Under the pieces are notes generated by a model that saw only the letters and a program-made list of their open reading frames with translations, ran no database searches and had not been told where the DNA came from. From Dichetophora obliterata (lineage: Eukaryota; Arthropoda; Insecta; Diptera; Sciomyzidae), in contig OY986437.1 in the NCBI GenBank assembly GCA_963920525.1, positions 27,282,863 to 27,346,862 of the forward strand: a DNA stretch of 64,000 nt, given 5' to 3'. A program made the position numbers and the translations under genes. Below are positions 22,905-34,672 of this stretch, piece by piece; the first letter of the stretch is position 1; each line of letters opens with the position of its first letter.

Positions 22905-23690
22905 ATTCCCAAAAGAAATTAATAATAATAAAAAAATTGCAGCTGTTTAGTTACAATATGTAAGTCAATGAACATTATTTTGAGGCGAATTTGGTTAAAT
23001 TTAGCATTTAATATGTTAAAGATATATATTTAGCATTAAGATATATCTCATGTAATATATTTCAGAAAATAAAAAGAACTTTGTGCTGTCTCAACAACAG
23101 TCACTGTTAAATGCAATTTAAAAAGCTAAATATGTATCGAAAAATACTTCCTTATATAAAAATATCAACACAGCTCTGCTATATCTGTTGACCTTTTAAT
23201 GCTTTTGAGAAATGTTAATGTATTAATGAAAATTTTATGACGCGCAAATAAATAACACTAGGCGACAAATTCAACAAAAATCTCTGTGTTCCGGTAGCCA
23301 CAACTAATTTCTTATGTGTTCAAGTCATCAAACATAAAGAGTGAAAATTCTTGAAACTAGCCACCTAAAACAGGAAGTCGTAATTTTTATATCTATTATG
23401 GATATTATTGAAGTGTATATGAAAAAAATTGAATTTTTTTAAAGTTTTTTTCCCCATGAGTTACAAAGAATTTAGTTTTAGGCCACTGTTTTAGTCAAAT
23501 TAATTTTGCTAAGTAACGGCTTGTTAAAATTTCTGGATTTTTGGGCCAAGTACTCTTAATACGCATTAAATTACAAATATGAAAATTTTTCAATTTGGCT
23601 AATTTTTGAATTCGATCTAAGCTTTTGAAAAAGAAAATTGTTATTCAATATCATTATGATGGCTTTAAAATTACGACTATAATCGTGATC
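22905..23690. other. AT-rich non-coding stretch
   Basis: Nothing recognised. Confidence 0.5.
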
Positions 23691-23694
23691 ACAA

Positions 23695-23850
23695 AAGGAC
23701 AGATGGACACACGGATTGACATACAGACAGACAGACAGAAGAAAGTGACTAAATCGGCAAGTAGTTGATGGTGCTGAATAACAAAAATACTTGATTTATA
23801 CCGGCCATACCTTCCCATGAGCGTTTGCTTGTAAAAACAAAGTATTGCTA
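23695..23850 (+). repeat. Dispersed repeat with GACAGACAGACA core, copy 2
   Basis: Contains 'acatacagacagacagacag', then 'taaatcggcaagtag', 'gatggtgctgaata' and 'ccatacc', the same order as at 10407-10530. Confidence 0.5.
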
Positions 23851-24077
23851 TTTTTGTTGAAATGCGTTACTATCAGCAAATTGCTGCTGATTGATTTAAG
23901 GGCTTGTTTTATTGGAAAATTGTCTATGTTTGCAATCAAGGTGCTAAACAAGACATTTTGATAGTTTGTAATTTTGTATGAAATATATTTTGAAAAATTG
24001 GAACAAAATTTGGCTGAAAATAGATGTACTTCTGTACTACTGTTGTCAATGAACTACTCAACAACTTTTAAGGTAAT

Positions 24078-24208
24078 ATAATGAAGGCATAATGACGAGC
24101 ACACTCAAAGAGGTACTTAGATGGTCAAATTCAGTAGGTCTAAGTATTAACGCAGAGAAAACGAATCTGGTTCTTTTTACAAAAAGGTACCAAAATACCA
24201 CCCTGGAT
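24078..24208 (+). pseudogene. LINE reverse transcriptase, upstream piece (split by hAT insertion)
   Basis: Encodes LKEVLRWSNSVGLSINAEKT followed by NLVLFTKRYQ, the segment after the YADD box in R1/Jockey-type reverse transcriptases ('...N..KT.LVLF...'). The frame is interrupted exactly at 24208 by the hAT element. The rest of the RT resumes at 27739 beyond a duplicated CCCTGGAT. Confidence 0.8.
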
Positions 24209-24765
24209 CAGTAGCGTAACTATATTTTATGCGCCCGCCCGCAGTTTTCTAAAAGCACCCTGCTAATTACTTTTAGAGTAAAACTATGTTAGGTTACTAG
24301 AAGCGTAGGAGAATACAAGAGAACTCTTAACAAAAAAAAAAGAGAACAAGAAGAGACTTTCTTATTTCAATAGTCATCATTAGAGAGTATAAAAATATGC
24401 ACGATAAAACTTGATTTATGCGCATTAAAAAGCACGAAAAATCAAAAATATGCTCGATGAATTTAAAAATATGCTCGATAAAAATATTTTAAGAGAAAAA
24501 TTAAACAAAATTGTACATATTTTGGAACGGAATATATATTTCCAATCTTATAAATGTTTTGAATAGCATTTGCTTTAAGCGTTTTAATATGTTTAATTTC
24601 TTACGTATACCTATATAGAGTAAAAAAACCCATTTTTTAAATAAACGTAAAAACTTAAAAATAATATTAACTTGTACTGAGCAACTTCGTTTTCAGTTTT
24701 TTGTTACTATTGAATTAACTTAAAAAAAAAACAATATAAAATGCAGTTAAACATATTTCAAATTT

Positions 24766-24941
24766 TGGAATGGTAATAAACTACCAATTGTTGCTTTAAA
24801 TTCTCCATTGAAAAATTTCTCCGTTTTTCAGTTAAAAACGATGAATATGCAGAAAATCTACGTTCAACATCGCAAGATGTTGCCGGGCAATATCTTAGGT
24901 TTGATAATTCTTCGGGCGAAAGTTTGCTCGCATACTCACTA
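24766..24941 (-). pseudogene. hAT transposase C-terminal dimerisation (hATC) domain
   Basis: An open stretch reads EYASKLSPEELSNLRYCPAT, then SCDVERRFSAYSSFLTEKRR and NFSMENLKQQLVVYYHS. The 'P.TSCDVER.FS.Y...L...R..F..ENL...L....' pattern is the conserved hATC helix pair that lets hAT transposases oligomerise. The preceding catalytic region is not recognisable on the same strand up to 27.5 kb, partly because two later insertions lie there. The domain itself is free of stops, so decay upstream may be mostly deletion. It is not functional on its own. Confidence 0.85.
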
Positions 24942-25188
24942 AAAACTCGTTTTTTTTTTTAACAAAATTTTTCGAAGACTTTATGACCTTAAATCCTTCA
25001 TTACGATGCAATATGCAAATGGATATTTTTATCCTCTCTAGTCATCATTTATTACAAGAGTTATATATTATAAATATCTTACTTTATAAATAAAATTATA
25101 TATTATTTTAAAATTCTATTAAAAAATTCATTCTGTTAAAAAAGCAATAACTTAAAAAACATTTTTTATAATATCAAATATAATACAA

Positions 25189-25554
25189 TCTATATATATA
25201 AAATAGGATGTGTGTATGTATGTAACGTATGGACTCCAAAACGGCTGGGCCGATTTTGATGAAATTTTCAGGTAATGTTCATCTTGGTACGGTGGGTAAC
25301 ATAGGCATAACATTGGACCCGATAGGTGGCGCTGGGGTGGACTTATATCGAAAATTTGAATTTATGGACCAATTTAACTGAAATTCAGAATGTATGTTTG
25401 TTTGATCATAAGAAAATAATTTGTGTATAAATGGACACGGTAGGTGGCGCTGGGGTGGACTTATTTCGAAAATTCGATGGCGTGAAAAATATATAAATAC
25501 TTTTAATTTTATTTTATAACGAGGGGAGTAGCGAAGCACACCGGGTTCAGCTAG
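25189..25554 (+). mobile_element. Helitron-like element, 366 bp
   Basis: Starts A|TCTATATATATA and ends CACCGGGTTCAGCTAG|T with no target duplication, as Helitrons do. 'ggctgggccgattttgatg' near the start is a common part of insect non-autonomous Helitrons. An internal block of about 38 bp with 'taggtggcgctggggtgg' occurs twice (25320 and 25441). Lies inside the hAT element. Confidence 0.75.
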
Positions 25555-25706
25555 TTTATAATAAATATTATAAGATTTGATCACAAATTAGGTAAAAAGA
25601 AAACATATATCAATTATTTAAAAATGTTAAACTAACTTAAGGTTTGAAAAATGATATCAATAATTTTCTTATTGGTGAAATGATAATTTTAAGATGTTAA
25701 GTTTAA

Positions 25707-26411
25707 GGTACTATTACAGTGTGTAGCTATAAAAAACACATTTTTTTACCTAGTATTATTTACTTTAATGATTCAACTTTTTTACATGATGAAGAATAAT
25801 TCATGAGGAAATAAAACAAAATTTTTGTCTCTATAGTTGTTGTTGTTAACACGCGTTGAAGTTAGCGTGTTTAAAGAATTGTTGCACATAACAACATTGG
25901 TTTCTCGTCTCCAGCATTTATAAGCGTCTGAAAGTAAAAAATCAAAGTGCATTCTTGAGTTAAGGATTGTAGTTGAGCACTCAACCTCCGCAAATAAAAA
26001 AAAAATAAAAAATTAAAAAATGGCATGCGTTGAAAAAAAAACATGTACAAAAAACTCTCTTTTTTGCCGAAACTTTCGGCCACACAAAAACAATAAAAGT
26101 TTTTTGGCTTTTTATAGGTCTAGTGCTTAACAGAGTCTATAAAAATCACAATGAATCAGGATTCATTGAAATCGATCAAGTAGATTCCAGACTTAGAAGC
26201 CAATTCGAAAAACGTTGTTTCGAGAAAAACGCGATTAATGATTTAAAGATTGAATATTACGCGATATGCGAATATAATATATGTTATAAATTATTTTCTA
26301 TTTGATATTTTTTTCTAAAATTTTGCATACGTATTTCCAAGACCTTACAGAACCATATTCTATCGAAAAACTAAAATGGATTTAAAATTTTTTATACACT
26401 GTAATAGTACC
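25707..26411. mobile_element. TTAA-flanked TIR element, 705 bp
   Basis: The ends GGTACTATTACAGTGT and ACACTGTAATAGTACC are exact inverted repeats, flanked by TTAA on both sides (25703-25706 and 26412-26415). A TA target with an A-leading TIR is also possible. No transposase recognised. Nested in the hAT element. Confidence 0.75.
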
Positions 26412-26419
26412 TTAAATGT

Positions 26420-27540
26420 TTTGTATTTGACGTTATCTGTTAACTAAAGAATTTAACTAACGTCACAAAATATGACCGACTGAATGATTAAATAACATCA
26501 GCAGCTGACTTGCTGAAAATATGGAAGCTAACGGGTAAATCGACTTCGACCATAATCAAGTTTCGCCAAACAAAGGTGACTTTTGCTCAAAAAAAAATCG
26601 GCTTTTTTCACGTCGATTATTGCACCCTGAGAAATCGTCTGTACATGACTTATATTTTATTTAAGCACATATTATTAAATTATTTTTCATTTATTGTTGT
26701 TAATTTTAAACAATAATAATTTATGAAGAAAATAAATATTTTGGTATATCTTAATTTTTTTGGAAACAAACGTCGCACAGTCTAACGTCCCCATTCTTGG
26801 CCAAAAAGAGAAGGAGTGATCGTAGAGCTATGAGAATTGGCACGAATATCTTTCTTGGCAAAATTAAGTAATGTTTTAAAAGTTATACAAATCCACCCTC
26901 TGCCACACCCACCATATAAACGAAACCCATTTTTGCCTGAAACTTCATTAAGTCTTCTTTCAAAACAGCGAAATTTGCTACATCAATATCTTTTGTGATT
27001 ATAGATAAATGGAAAATTTTATAGGCGAATGCCACTCCCATTTATCATATTTTAGTAACTCAGCCTTGAAAGATACTACCAACACAAGTTAACTACGTTT
27101 TTGTTTAAATTTGTAAGCTTTTTTGATTACAGCAAGGAAATTTTAAAAATTGAGTTGTTTTGTGCTTGTATATCTTCCGTTTTAGTAAGTATTAGCTAGA
27201 AATTTTGGTGTAAGACTTGGTGTAACGTAGTTCTAATAATTTTTTCGTGAAAAACTATAGTTAATCTTTCTCAAAATTATTTTTTAAACATTTTTAAAAA
27301 TTTGTATCCCGATTTTAGTGTTTACTTTTGTGATAAGATTCAAACCATATGTTAAAAATGTAACAAAACACAGTAATTTGCCAGATATAAGAAATTTAAA
27401 CTTTATTTTGATATAAAAAAAAATAGGTTAAATAATATGTGAATAACAAGAAAAATTTAATTTTTAAAAAATGTAACTTTGACGGCTTGTCATAACGAAA
27501 CGGTTGCAACTATTAAAAAAATTCATTTTAATTTTTTCAC
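26420..27540. other. Interior of the hAT element without recognisable coding
   Basis: AT-rich sequence between the TTAA-flanked element and the right end of the hAT. No BED finger or catalytic motif could be read on either strand. Confidence 0.45.
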
Positions 27541-27738
27541 CCAGGATATTTTCTATTGAAAGTTATCAAAAATTGGAAAAAATTAAAACATCGATATACC
27601 ATATTTTTGGCCGCATATTTTACACTGTGTGTCTTTCTCCACTTCATTTATAATTTTCATCAAGGGACTTGGAGCGCCCCTGGCTTAGTTGCGCCCGCCC
27701 GCAATGCGGGCTCTGCGGGCCCGCGTTTTACGCCACTG

Positions 27739-28050
27739 CCCTGGATACTACCAAAAATTAACGACACGCAAAACTCACACAAAATATCTAGGACTCAGCC
27801 CTGACAGCAAACTGGCATGGAGAGAATCAATGTAGAAGAAAGGGCGAAGAAAGCTACCATTGCGCTATACACATCCCAAAAGATGCTAGGCAGCACTTGG
27901 AGTCCCTCGGCCTTTTTGATGCATTAGATCTATGTAACGGTAGTTCGTCCTACGCTACTTTATGCAATTATTGTGTGGTTGCCGGTTTTGGATAAATCAA
28001 CGTATCTCAATCTCAAGCACATGGAGAAAACTAGTCGGCAGGCTTGTTTT
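27739..28050 (+). pseudogene. LINE reverse transcriptase, downstream piece, several frameshifts
   Basis: Continues the RT of 24078-24208 after the hAT element. Blocks in successive frames are KYLGLSPDSKLAWRES, VEERAKKATIALYTSQKM, VTVVRPTLLYAIIVWLPVL and DKSTYLNLKHMEKTSRQAC. They match the thumb and following region of R1-like elements ('YLG..LD.KL.W', 'VVRP.LLY...VW'). At least three frameshifts or stops are needed to join them, so the LINE was dead long ago. It ends abruptly at about 28050. Confidence 0.75.
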
Positions 28051-28193
28051 TACGCCTCGTTTTGTGATTTGCTTGAGTAAAATCTCAAAAGCGAAACTGT
28101 TTTCATACACCTTTTTCTAGGAATTATTGTTGTTTATTTTATTTGCGTTTATTACAACAAGAGGATATAAAATTAAAAATATTTCTTTGTAAG

Positions 28194-28265
28194 CGTATCA
28201 GTGAGAATCGAACTCGCACCATTTCGATCGAGAGTTCTACACACCAACCACTACTCTAAAACCAC
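28194..28265 (-). tRNA. tRNA-like sequence (pseudogene), A and B boxes only
   Basis: The minus strand carries an A-box-like TAGAGTAGTGG and a B box GAGTTCGATTCTC about 32 bases apart. The T arm pairs (GCGAG/CTCAC, one mismatch), but the acceptor and anticodon stems do not. It is best read as tRNA-derived, not a working tRNA gene. Confidence 0.4.
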
Positions 28266-28267
28266 CC

Positions 28268-28560
28268 TCTGTGTTATGATGTGATTCACTCAATATTAAT
28301 TAAGTATTACCTTAAGCTATTAGAAATACCACAATAAATAATAATGGTATTCAATAAACGGCGTATTTGTGATGTTTATAGCTTAAGAGCGATATATTAA
28401 CTGAAACGGTTTTTTTCAACAACAAAAACGTAAAGGATTTTACATACGCAGCTTACGACTGTGATTTCATTTCCACTTTAAAAGATAATTAAAAACCAAT
28501 AGAATCGATAAGTAGACCTGCAAATATTTTTCAATATTGTTTTGGTAGTAGTTATATTTT
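28268..28560. other. Short non-coding gap
   Basis: Nothing recognised. Confidence 0.5.
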
Positions 28561-28564
28561 TCTT

Positions 28565-29016
28565 CCCTCCAGGAAAAATCGGAAGGCTTCCACCGTATCT
28601 TTTGAAAGCTTAAGGGTAGTTTTGTATTTATATTGTTTCCCCACCGTATCTTTTGGAAGCTTAAGGGTAGTTTCTTTAAGAATGCATGTGGAAACTTTTA
28701 TTTATTGTCAAGCAATGACAATAGAAAATATTAATGTCATTGTTTTCTAGCCGCTTATTGTAGAATTCGATAGTCTAGTGGTAGCGCGCTCGACTGTCGC
28801 TCAGGGGTCCCGGGTTCGAATCCTGGTCAAATCCATTTTCATAACAAGGGAGAGGAATGTTTCCACATGACTTTTTAATACAGCGTGGAGAAATGTTTCC
28901 CTCTAATGACATGCTATGTTAAAAAAGCAATGGAGTGTGCAACAAAGGGGAATGCTTCTTACATTCCATGGTATGTTTCCTGGTAACATCCGGGAATGCT
29001 CACATTTCCTGGAGGG
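28565..29016. mobile_element. TIR element carrying a tRNA-like sequence
   Basis: The ends CCCTCCAGGAAA and TTTCCTGGAGGG are exact inverted repeats, 452 bp apart. Inside the left end the block 'ccaccgtatcttttg.aagcttaagggtag' is duplicated (28595 and 28641). The tRNA-like sequence lies near the middle. No target duplication is evident. Confidence 0.65.
28764..28834 (+). tRNA. tRNA-Asp-like sequence, anticodon GTC
   Basis: The A box TAGTCTAGTGG and B box GGTTCGAATCC are perfect. The T stem is fully paired (CCGGG/CCTGG with one G-T), the anticodon stem pairs 4 of 5 with loop CT-GTC-GC, and the acceptor pairs 5 of 7. Length and spacing are those of a tRNA. The acceptor mismatches and its place inside a TIR element argue for a tRNA-derived pseudogene or SINE head over a working tRNA-Asp gene. 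Confidence 0.5.
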
Positions 29017-30550
29017 TTATTTTTGGCATTTTAACATAATTTTTTACGCTTGCAAAAAAATCAAAAATTCAGGATAGTATTGCCATATGTTAAAAAATGT
29101 CCACTTAGTTTTCATGATGAAAAATTGTTCTTAAAACAAATATGCAATTTAATGGTTTTTATTAAGGGTTAATTTGAGAAAATGTACAGCGCTTACTTAA
29201 AGTTTACATACCTCGTTCATCGAATACCATTATTAAATTTTTGCTTGATAAAAGAGAAAAATACATTTTTAAGAAGAAATTGCTGAATTTAAATGCAATT
29301 AAAAAATGACACGCTGAATTCCCACGACAATTAAAAAATACCACGCTGGATTAAAAAAATACCATGGGATTTTTTAAATCTCCCAAAAAAAATTCCCAAA
29401 ACCTATTGAAAATTACCACGAATGGGATTTTTCCCACATTACCGGCTGCCTTGCAAGAATGTATTAAAAGGATTGTGCATTAGCTATCCTACATATTCTA
29501 TTGTGAATGCGAGAAGCTATGATGCAGTTCACAATTATCGATCTAAAGCATTGTGCTATCCAAACAACAAAAGTAACAAGGTTCCATTGAACGGGTAGAA
29601 AATTATTACAAGATGCCAATTGTTTTAGGTGCAGATTTTAATTGCGAAATCAGACATGAATGTTCGTAGGCACTTAAGGTCTAGCGCTCGAAAATTTAAG
29701 GAATTCTTAGGATTTTTTTAAATAGTTAAAATATTGAATAACGATTCAATATATATATATATTGTATATATTGTAACACTTATTCATCATAAAATTTTTT
29801 TTTTAATTTAAAAATTGTTGATCTTGTTCAAAATGACGCTCAATGAGACGCTCTCAAGAAAAAAGGTGCATGGGCGGTGTTGCAGATTTAGACTTTTCTA
29901 TTTATCTTCTATTGTAATTGGAAAAATAAAAACCAAGAATATTATTAATCACTATGAGTGCAGCTATGGCTGGCACGGCTGTAGAAGTGAAAATAACGTC
30001 AGAAAGACTACACTTCAAAAATCAAAATATCAAAAAAAAAAAAAATATATAAAATAATTTCATACAAATTCTAGGCCTTAAACAATGCCATTTTGATAAA
30101 TATAATTTGCGAATGATAATCGATCCAAATATTTGCACAACACGATTAGGACAACTATTGTTTAATATTTGCTAGAAATATCGATGACACTACATCTATA
30201 TAATAAAAATTTGAAATTTAAATATTAAAAACCAATAATTTCATTAACATTAACAAAAATAATTCAAAATTAATGTTGAATAATAATGTTAGGTAATAAA
30301 ATTTACTGGTGAGAATATTATTTTTTTTAGTTAACATTATGGTATTTAAAATTTTTTAATTTAAAATTTTGTTTATTAAAAAAACTATTAAATTATTAAA
30401 CTTATGACATTTCGAAAAAGCTTCGGTTCTCTCGTGTGTCCAGCGACACATTTGTTTTTTTTTTTGTTTGAGACCGGTAACACTAAGGACCAAAATTGGT
30501 CTATGTCAGGAGGCATCCGGATTAACCTAACGTAGCCTTATTTTGCTGAA
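29017..30550. other. Non-coding stretch
   Basis: Contains three near-copies of 'aaaaaataccac.c.gg.att' at 29325-29440, ending in 'accggctgccttgca', which may be one end of an unidentified element. There is also an (AT)n run at 29748-29765. No conserved frame. Confidence 0.4.
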
Positions 30551-30554
30551 AAAA

Positions 30555-31320
30555 GAATTTTATTTATATATTTATTCATATGTCTACCGGGTTCCACCCT
30601 TACAGACCTTAACTTCACCTAAAATACTTAATTTAAATAGAAAGATACAGATGTTTCAACATTAATATTAAAATGCTAAGATGTTCTTATATTAACAGTT
30701 TGAATCAGTTATTATTTTATAAATTTATCTGACAAATGCAGGTCTATTTATATTGAAATGCACATGACTGTTTATAGAGTTAAACAGAGTAAGGCATCGC
30801 TATAATAATTCGTTCAGGCCATAGTTAGAACTATGGAACTGTAAAAGAAATAAGTTTCTTATTCGAAGGGATTTCTGCGGTGCATAAAAATTTATTAGAT
30901 AAAGTAGCTCAGGCGAATCAATTTTACTGTCCAGTATGTCCTTTATGAACATAATACTCTGAACTCTTCTACGCTGAGTTAAACTGTTTAAGTTCAAAAG
31001 TTGGCATCGAGATTTGTATGCAGGCATATTCTCACCTGAAAAGTTTCTTCGAAGTACGAATTTAGTGAAACGCTTTTGTATTTTTTCAATTCTATTAATA
31101 ATTGTATCATAGAAAAGATACCAAATAATGTTGGCGTACTCTAAAGATGTTCTCACAAGAGAAACTCTTTCGAGTTTCTGATAAGGAAACCGAGGAGAGA
31201 ATTTGCCTTTGATATCGACTAATCAATATGCGCGTCAAATGACAACTTTGTATCAATAAGGACTTACAAATCTTTAATGACATTTTCTCTTATAAAAAAG
31301 CTATTGATATCATAATATTA
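30555..31320 (-). pseudogene. Jockey-like LINE 3' end: RT C-terminus and 3' UTR
   Basis: From about 31300 downwards the minus strand encodes DTKLSFDAHID, SISKANSLLGFLIRNSKEF and, after one frame change, a 118-codon frame with RTSLEYANIIWYLF, INRIEKIQKRFTKFVLRR, CQLLNLNSLTQRRRVQSIMF and PQKSLRIRN. These blocks are the post-catalytic part of Jockey-superfamily reverse transcriptases ('SKANS.LGF..R', 'RS.LEYAS.VW', 'IERIQK.F..F', 'RR...'). A short 3' UTR follows, with AATAAATA near 30560 as a possible polyadenylation signal. Stops and frame changes upstream of 31156 show it is dead. The rest of the RT and the endonuclease are missing, as expected of a 5'-truncated copy. Confidence 0.85.
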
Positions 31321-31457
31321 GTTGTGAACTATTGGTGAGTGTTTGGAATTTTTGGCACGAAGTTCCGTTACGCGGCTTGCTGGTGGTGTAATTTGGTAGA
31401 AACCGTCACGTAACAGTGAGGTTGCTGTGTATGTAACAAATGAGTAGTTGAATGTGC

Positions 31458-31523
31458 AACTCTCTCTCTGTCTCTGTGTCTTTTTTTCTCTCTTTCTCTC
31501 TCTCTCTCTCTGTGTGCCTCTGT
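31458..31523. repeat. CT-rich simple repeat
   Basis: Runs of 'ct' and 'tctg' directly precede the trinucleotide array, separated from it by about 30 bp of unique sequence. Confidence 0.85.
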
Positions 31524-31554
31524 TTCTGACTCGTAGGAATTTCGTTAAAACGTG

Positions 31555-32098
<544 letters not shown>

Positions 32099-32099
32099 C

Positions 32100-33250
32100 T
32101 ACCGAATATTAGTACAATAATATTAGTACGAATCTTAAGTGACAATTTAACAAACTCTTTTGACACTAGGGTGCGTTCGAAATTTGTTTATGTTTTATGC
32201 TCTTTGTAGATGCGCTGGTCGCTGATTTCGAATCTGTTGTAAGAGTTTCAAAAAGTTTTTTGACAATAGGGTGGTCCCTAAAACTGTGTTTTTTATACTC
32301 AATAGTAAGTCCAGTTTTCAATCCAATTTCTAAATCAATCCAAGCTCTAAAAAAGGAACATGAAATCCTTTTTTCATCTCGCATAAGAAATTGACATCTT
32401 ACTGTTCAATAAATACATCTTTTTTTCCTAAAATATTAAATTAAACTGTTCGACTTTATTGTTCATTTACATTATTTACCTTGAGAAAATCCTTGAGGAG
32501 TTAAAGAAAAAGCGCATGGAACTTTGTTCCTGACAGGGGTCTACTACCGCACCACTTTGCTTTTGTTTTTCCATTTAAGTTTGCTTGCAAGCAATGAACA
32601 ATTTAATAAATACTGTCATAACATTATTTATTAGCAATTGAAGGTATGAACCACTTTTTCAAAACGAATTATTTAAAAAAAATTCCATAGAATTTTAAAT
32701 TAATTAAGTTTTGCCATAAGAGAACAATAAGACAACAGCATTTTATAGTGGCTACTAAAACACATGAGTGTTGTCACCTAGTGTTTTTATTGCTGAATAG
32801 AAAGTTCGAAGCACTGTTAAAATGCTATGAAAACAAATGTTTTGGCAGAATATAAATGCATATTGCTATCAATCGAGCGAATGCAAAGTGAAGAAAAAAA
32901 AAAAAAAAAATTCAAATTTTGTAAACCTGATGTTTGCAGTTGTTAGGAACAAGTATTCTTTAATGTTATAAGTATATTTAGTTAAATTTTTCGGGTTGAA
33001 AAATATTTCTATAAAATAATGTCTTTTTTCATTTTTTTATTTCTATCAAATAATTGTTTGTTTTTAGCGTAAAACCTGCTAGTTTCGAGCAAAATTATTT
33101 TAATGGAAAATATATGTAAATATTACGAAAAACGAAACAAAAACACAGCCACATATAACACTGTGCGACAAAGTTCCTTGCCAAAAAAATTAGACTGTCG
33201 CCTAACTTAAGTTAAGTATGATTTTAGCTAACCAAGTAAACCAAAACTAC
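32100..33250. other. Non-coding stretch
   Basis: AT-rich. A pair of related patches, 'gacactagggtgcgttc' (32162) and 'gacaatagggtggtccc' (32260), is all that stands out. Confidence 0.5.
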
Positions 33251-33254
33251 CGTT

Positions 33255-33590
33255 TTCGAATTCATTTTTGAACCTTTTCGGGTAGAAATGTTCATTTTCG
33301 GCACTCATAAATGAACCCTTTTTGAATCATTCGTCGGACTAAAATGCCTCTCAAAAATGAACCTTATATTGTTCGGATATGATTTCAAAAAGAACCATTT
33401 TTTTACTTTTTTTGTTCGGATATGAGAACTATAGAAAAGTTATTTTTCGGCACTCGGAAATTAACCCTTTTTTAAGCATCAGTCTCTCAGAAACGAACCT
33501 TTTCTTCTTCGGAAAAGAGTTAGAAAATGAACCATAGAAAAGTTTTTTTCGGCTCTTGGAAGTGAACCCTTTTTGCATCAATCAATTTTA
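33255..33590 (+). repeat. Degenerate tandem repeat, unit about 110-125 bp
   Basis: The phrase 'tttttcggcact' with 'aaatgaaccctttttgaatca' variants recurs at about 33295, 33445 and 33545, with 'tgttcggatatga' between. It is about three units of an old minisatellite. Confidence 0.6.
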
Positions 33591-34135
33591 TGAATTTTTG
33601 CAAAATAAGTAAGTTTTTATTTAAATGTTTTAACGAAACTTTTTTTTATGATTCAATGTTTTAACTTCTATAGCAAGCACTTTTAAGCGACAAAATAAAA
33701 AATAAAAAAAAAACTATCCAAAAACGCTCGCAAAACTCTCACTTTACTCAACTGAAGAACGCTTAGAGATACCATATTTCTTGATATATTATTTTATTGC
33801 AATCTTCAATGCAATAAAAACATTTTGATAGAAAAACGCAGAACTGCTGTCGCGAAGTGATTTATATTTTATAAATATTACGAAAATAACAACAAAGATA
33901 TCTACAGATTATTGCATTCAGTTTTTATATAAATAAGAACACATATTGAAATGAGTCAATCTGCAGAATATTTTAAAATTTTATCACAAAATGACAGAAT
34001 GGCAGACATTTTAATGAACTACAAAAAAACGAAACAATATTCTTACAGTTCCAGTTCTAAAATTAAAACCATAGATAAATCATTATTATAGTTTTTTATT
34101 TTAAAAAACACAAAACCAAAGGAAGTGAGATTGTT
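33591..34135. other. Non-coding stretch
   Basis: Nothing recognised. Confidence 0.5.
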
Positions 34136-34140
34136 TGTAT

Positions 34141-34378
34141 AATTCTGTGTCGGTAAGCAATAACCGCTTAAGTCGACTTAAGACAGAACTGAGTTATTGA
34201 TGTAGCTATGTTCCATGCATATAGCACTATAAACATACAAAATGTGGAGCTTCTAGCAATACCATAGCCAAAGTTATGACACAAAAAGAAAATAACCTCT
34301 CATTGAAAACTTTATAGCAAAATTTCTGGAAACTTTTAAATCGGACTTAAACTGTTATTGCTTATCGACACAGAATTG
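34141..34378. mobile_element. Fold-back MITE, about 240 bp
   Basis: AATTCTGTGTCGGTAAGCAA at the left matches AATTCTGTGTCGATAAGCAA read inverted from the right. Pairing continues through TAACCGCTTAAGTC against TAACAGTTTAAGTC. Non-coding. Confidence 0.75.
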
Positions 34379-34672
34379 TGTAAGATTGATTGAATACATT
34401 ATATAAAAATAAATCAGCAACATAAAGCATAGCACATACTTAAACCCACAACAAATTTATTAAAATAACTGTTTATAATTTATTCAAGAACTAGAGCAAA
34501 TGTCAAAAAGTTTTGTTTTGGTTTTTGTTTTGTTAAGATAATTCTTAGAAGGGATATTTATAGAACTCTTTCACAATATTATGCGATGTTGAGCAATTTT
34601 GCTTGGTTAATACACTTTAGACACGTTGGTATATTTGTTGTTGTAGTATTGTTTTTCTGCTTTTCGTCTTAC

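Larger units (their letters stand above)
24209..27738 (-). mobile_element. hAT transposon, 3.5 kb, inserted in a LINE
   Basis: Terminal repeats CAGTAGCGTAACTAT and (inverted) CAGTGGCGTAAAACG, followed on both sides by GC-rich GCGCCCGCCCGCA-type sequence, are flanked by an exact 8-bp duplication, CCCTGGAT (24201-24208 and 27739-27746). The 8-bp TSD and CAG ends are diagnostic of hAT. Coding remains on the minus strand include the hATC dimerisation domain at 24766-24941. A Helitron-like element and a TTAA-flanked element have inserted since. Confidence 0.9.

Noticed and set aside
28764..28834. Functional tRNA-Asp gene
   Set aside because: Two mismatches in the acceptor stem, a mispaired D arm and location within a TIR element favour a tRNA-derived pseudogene.
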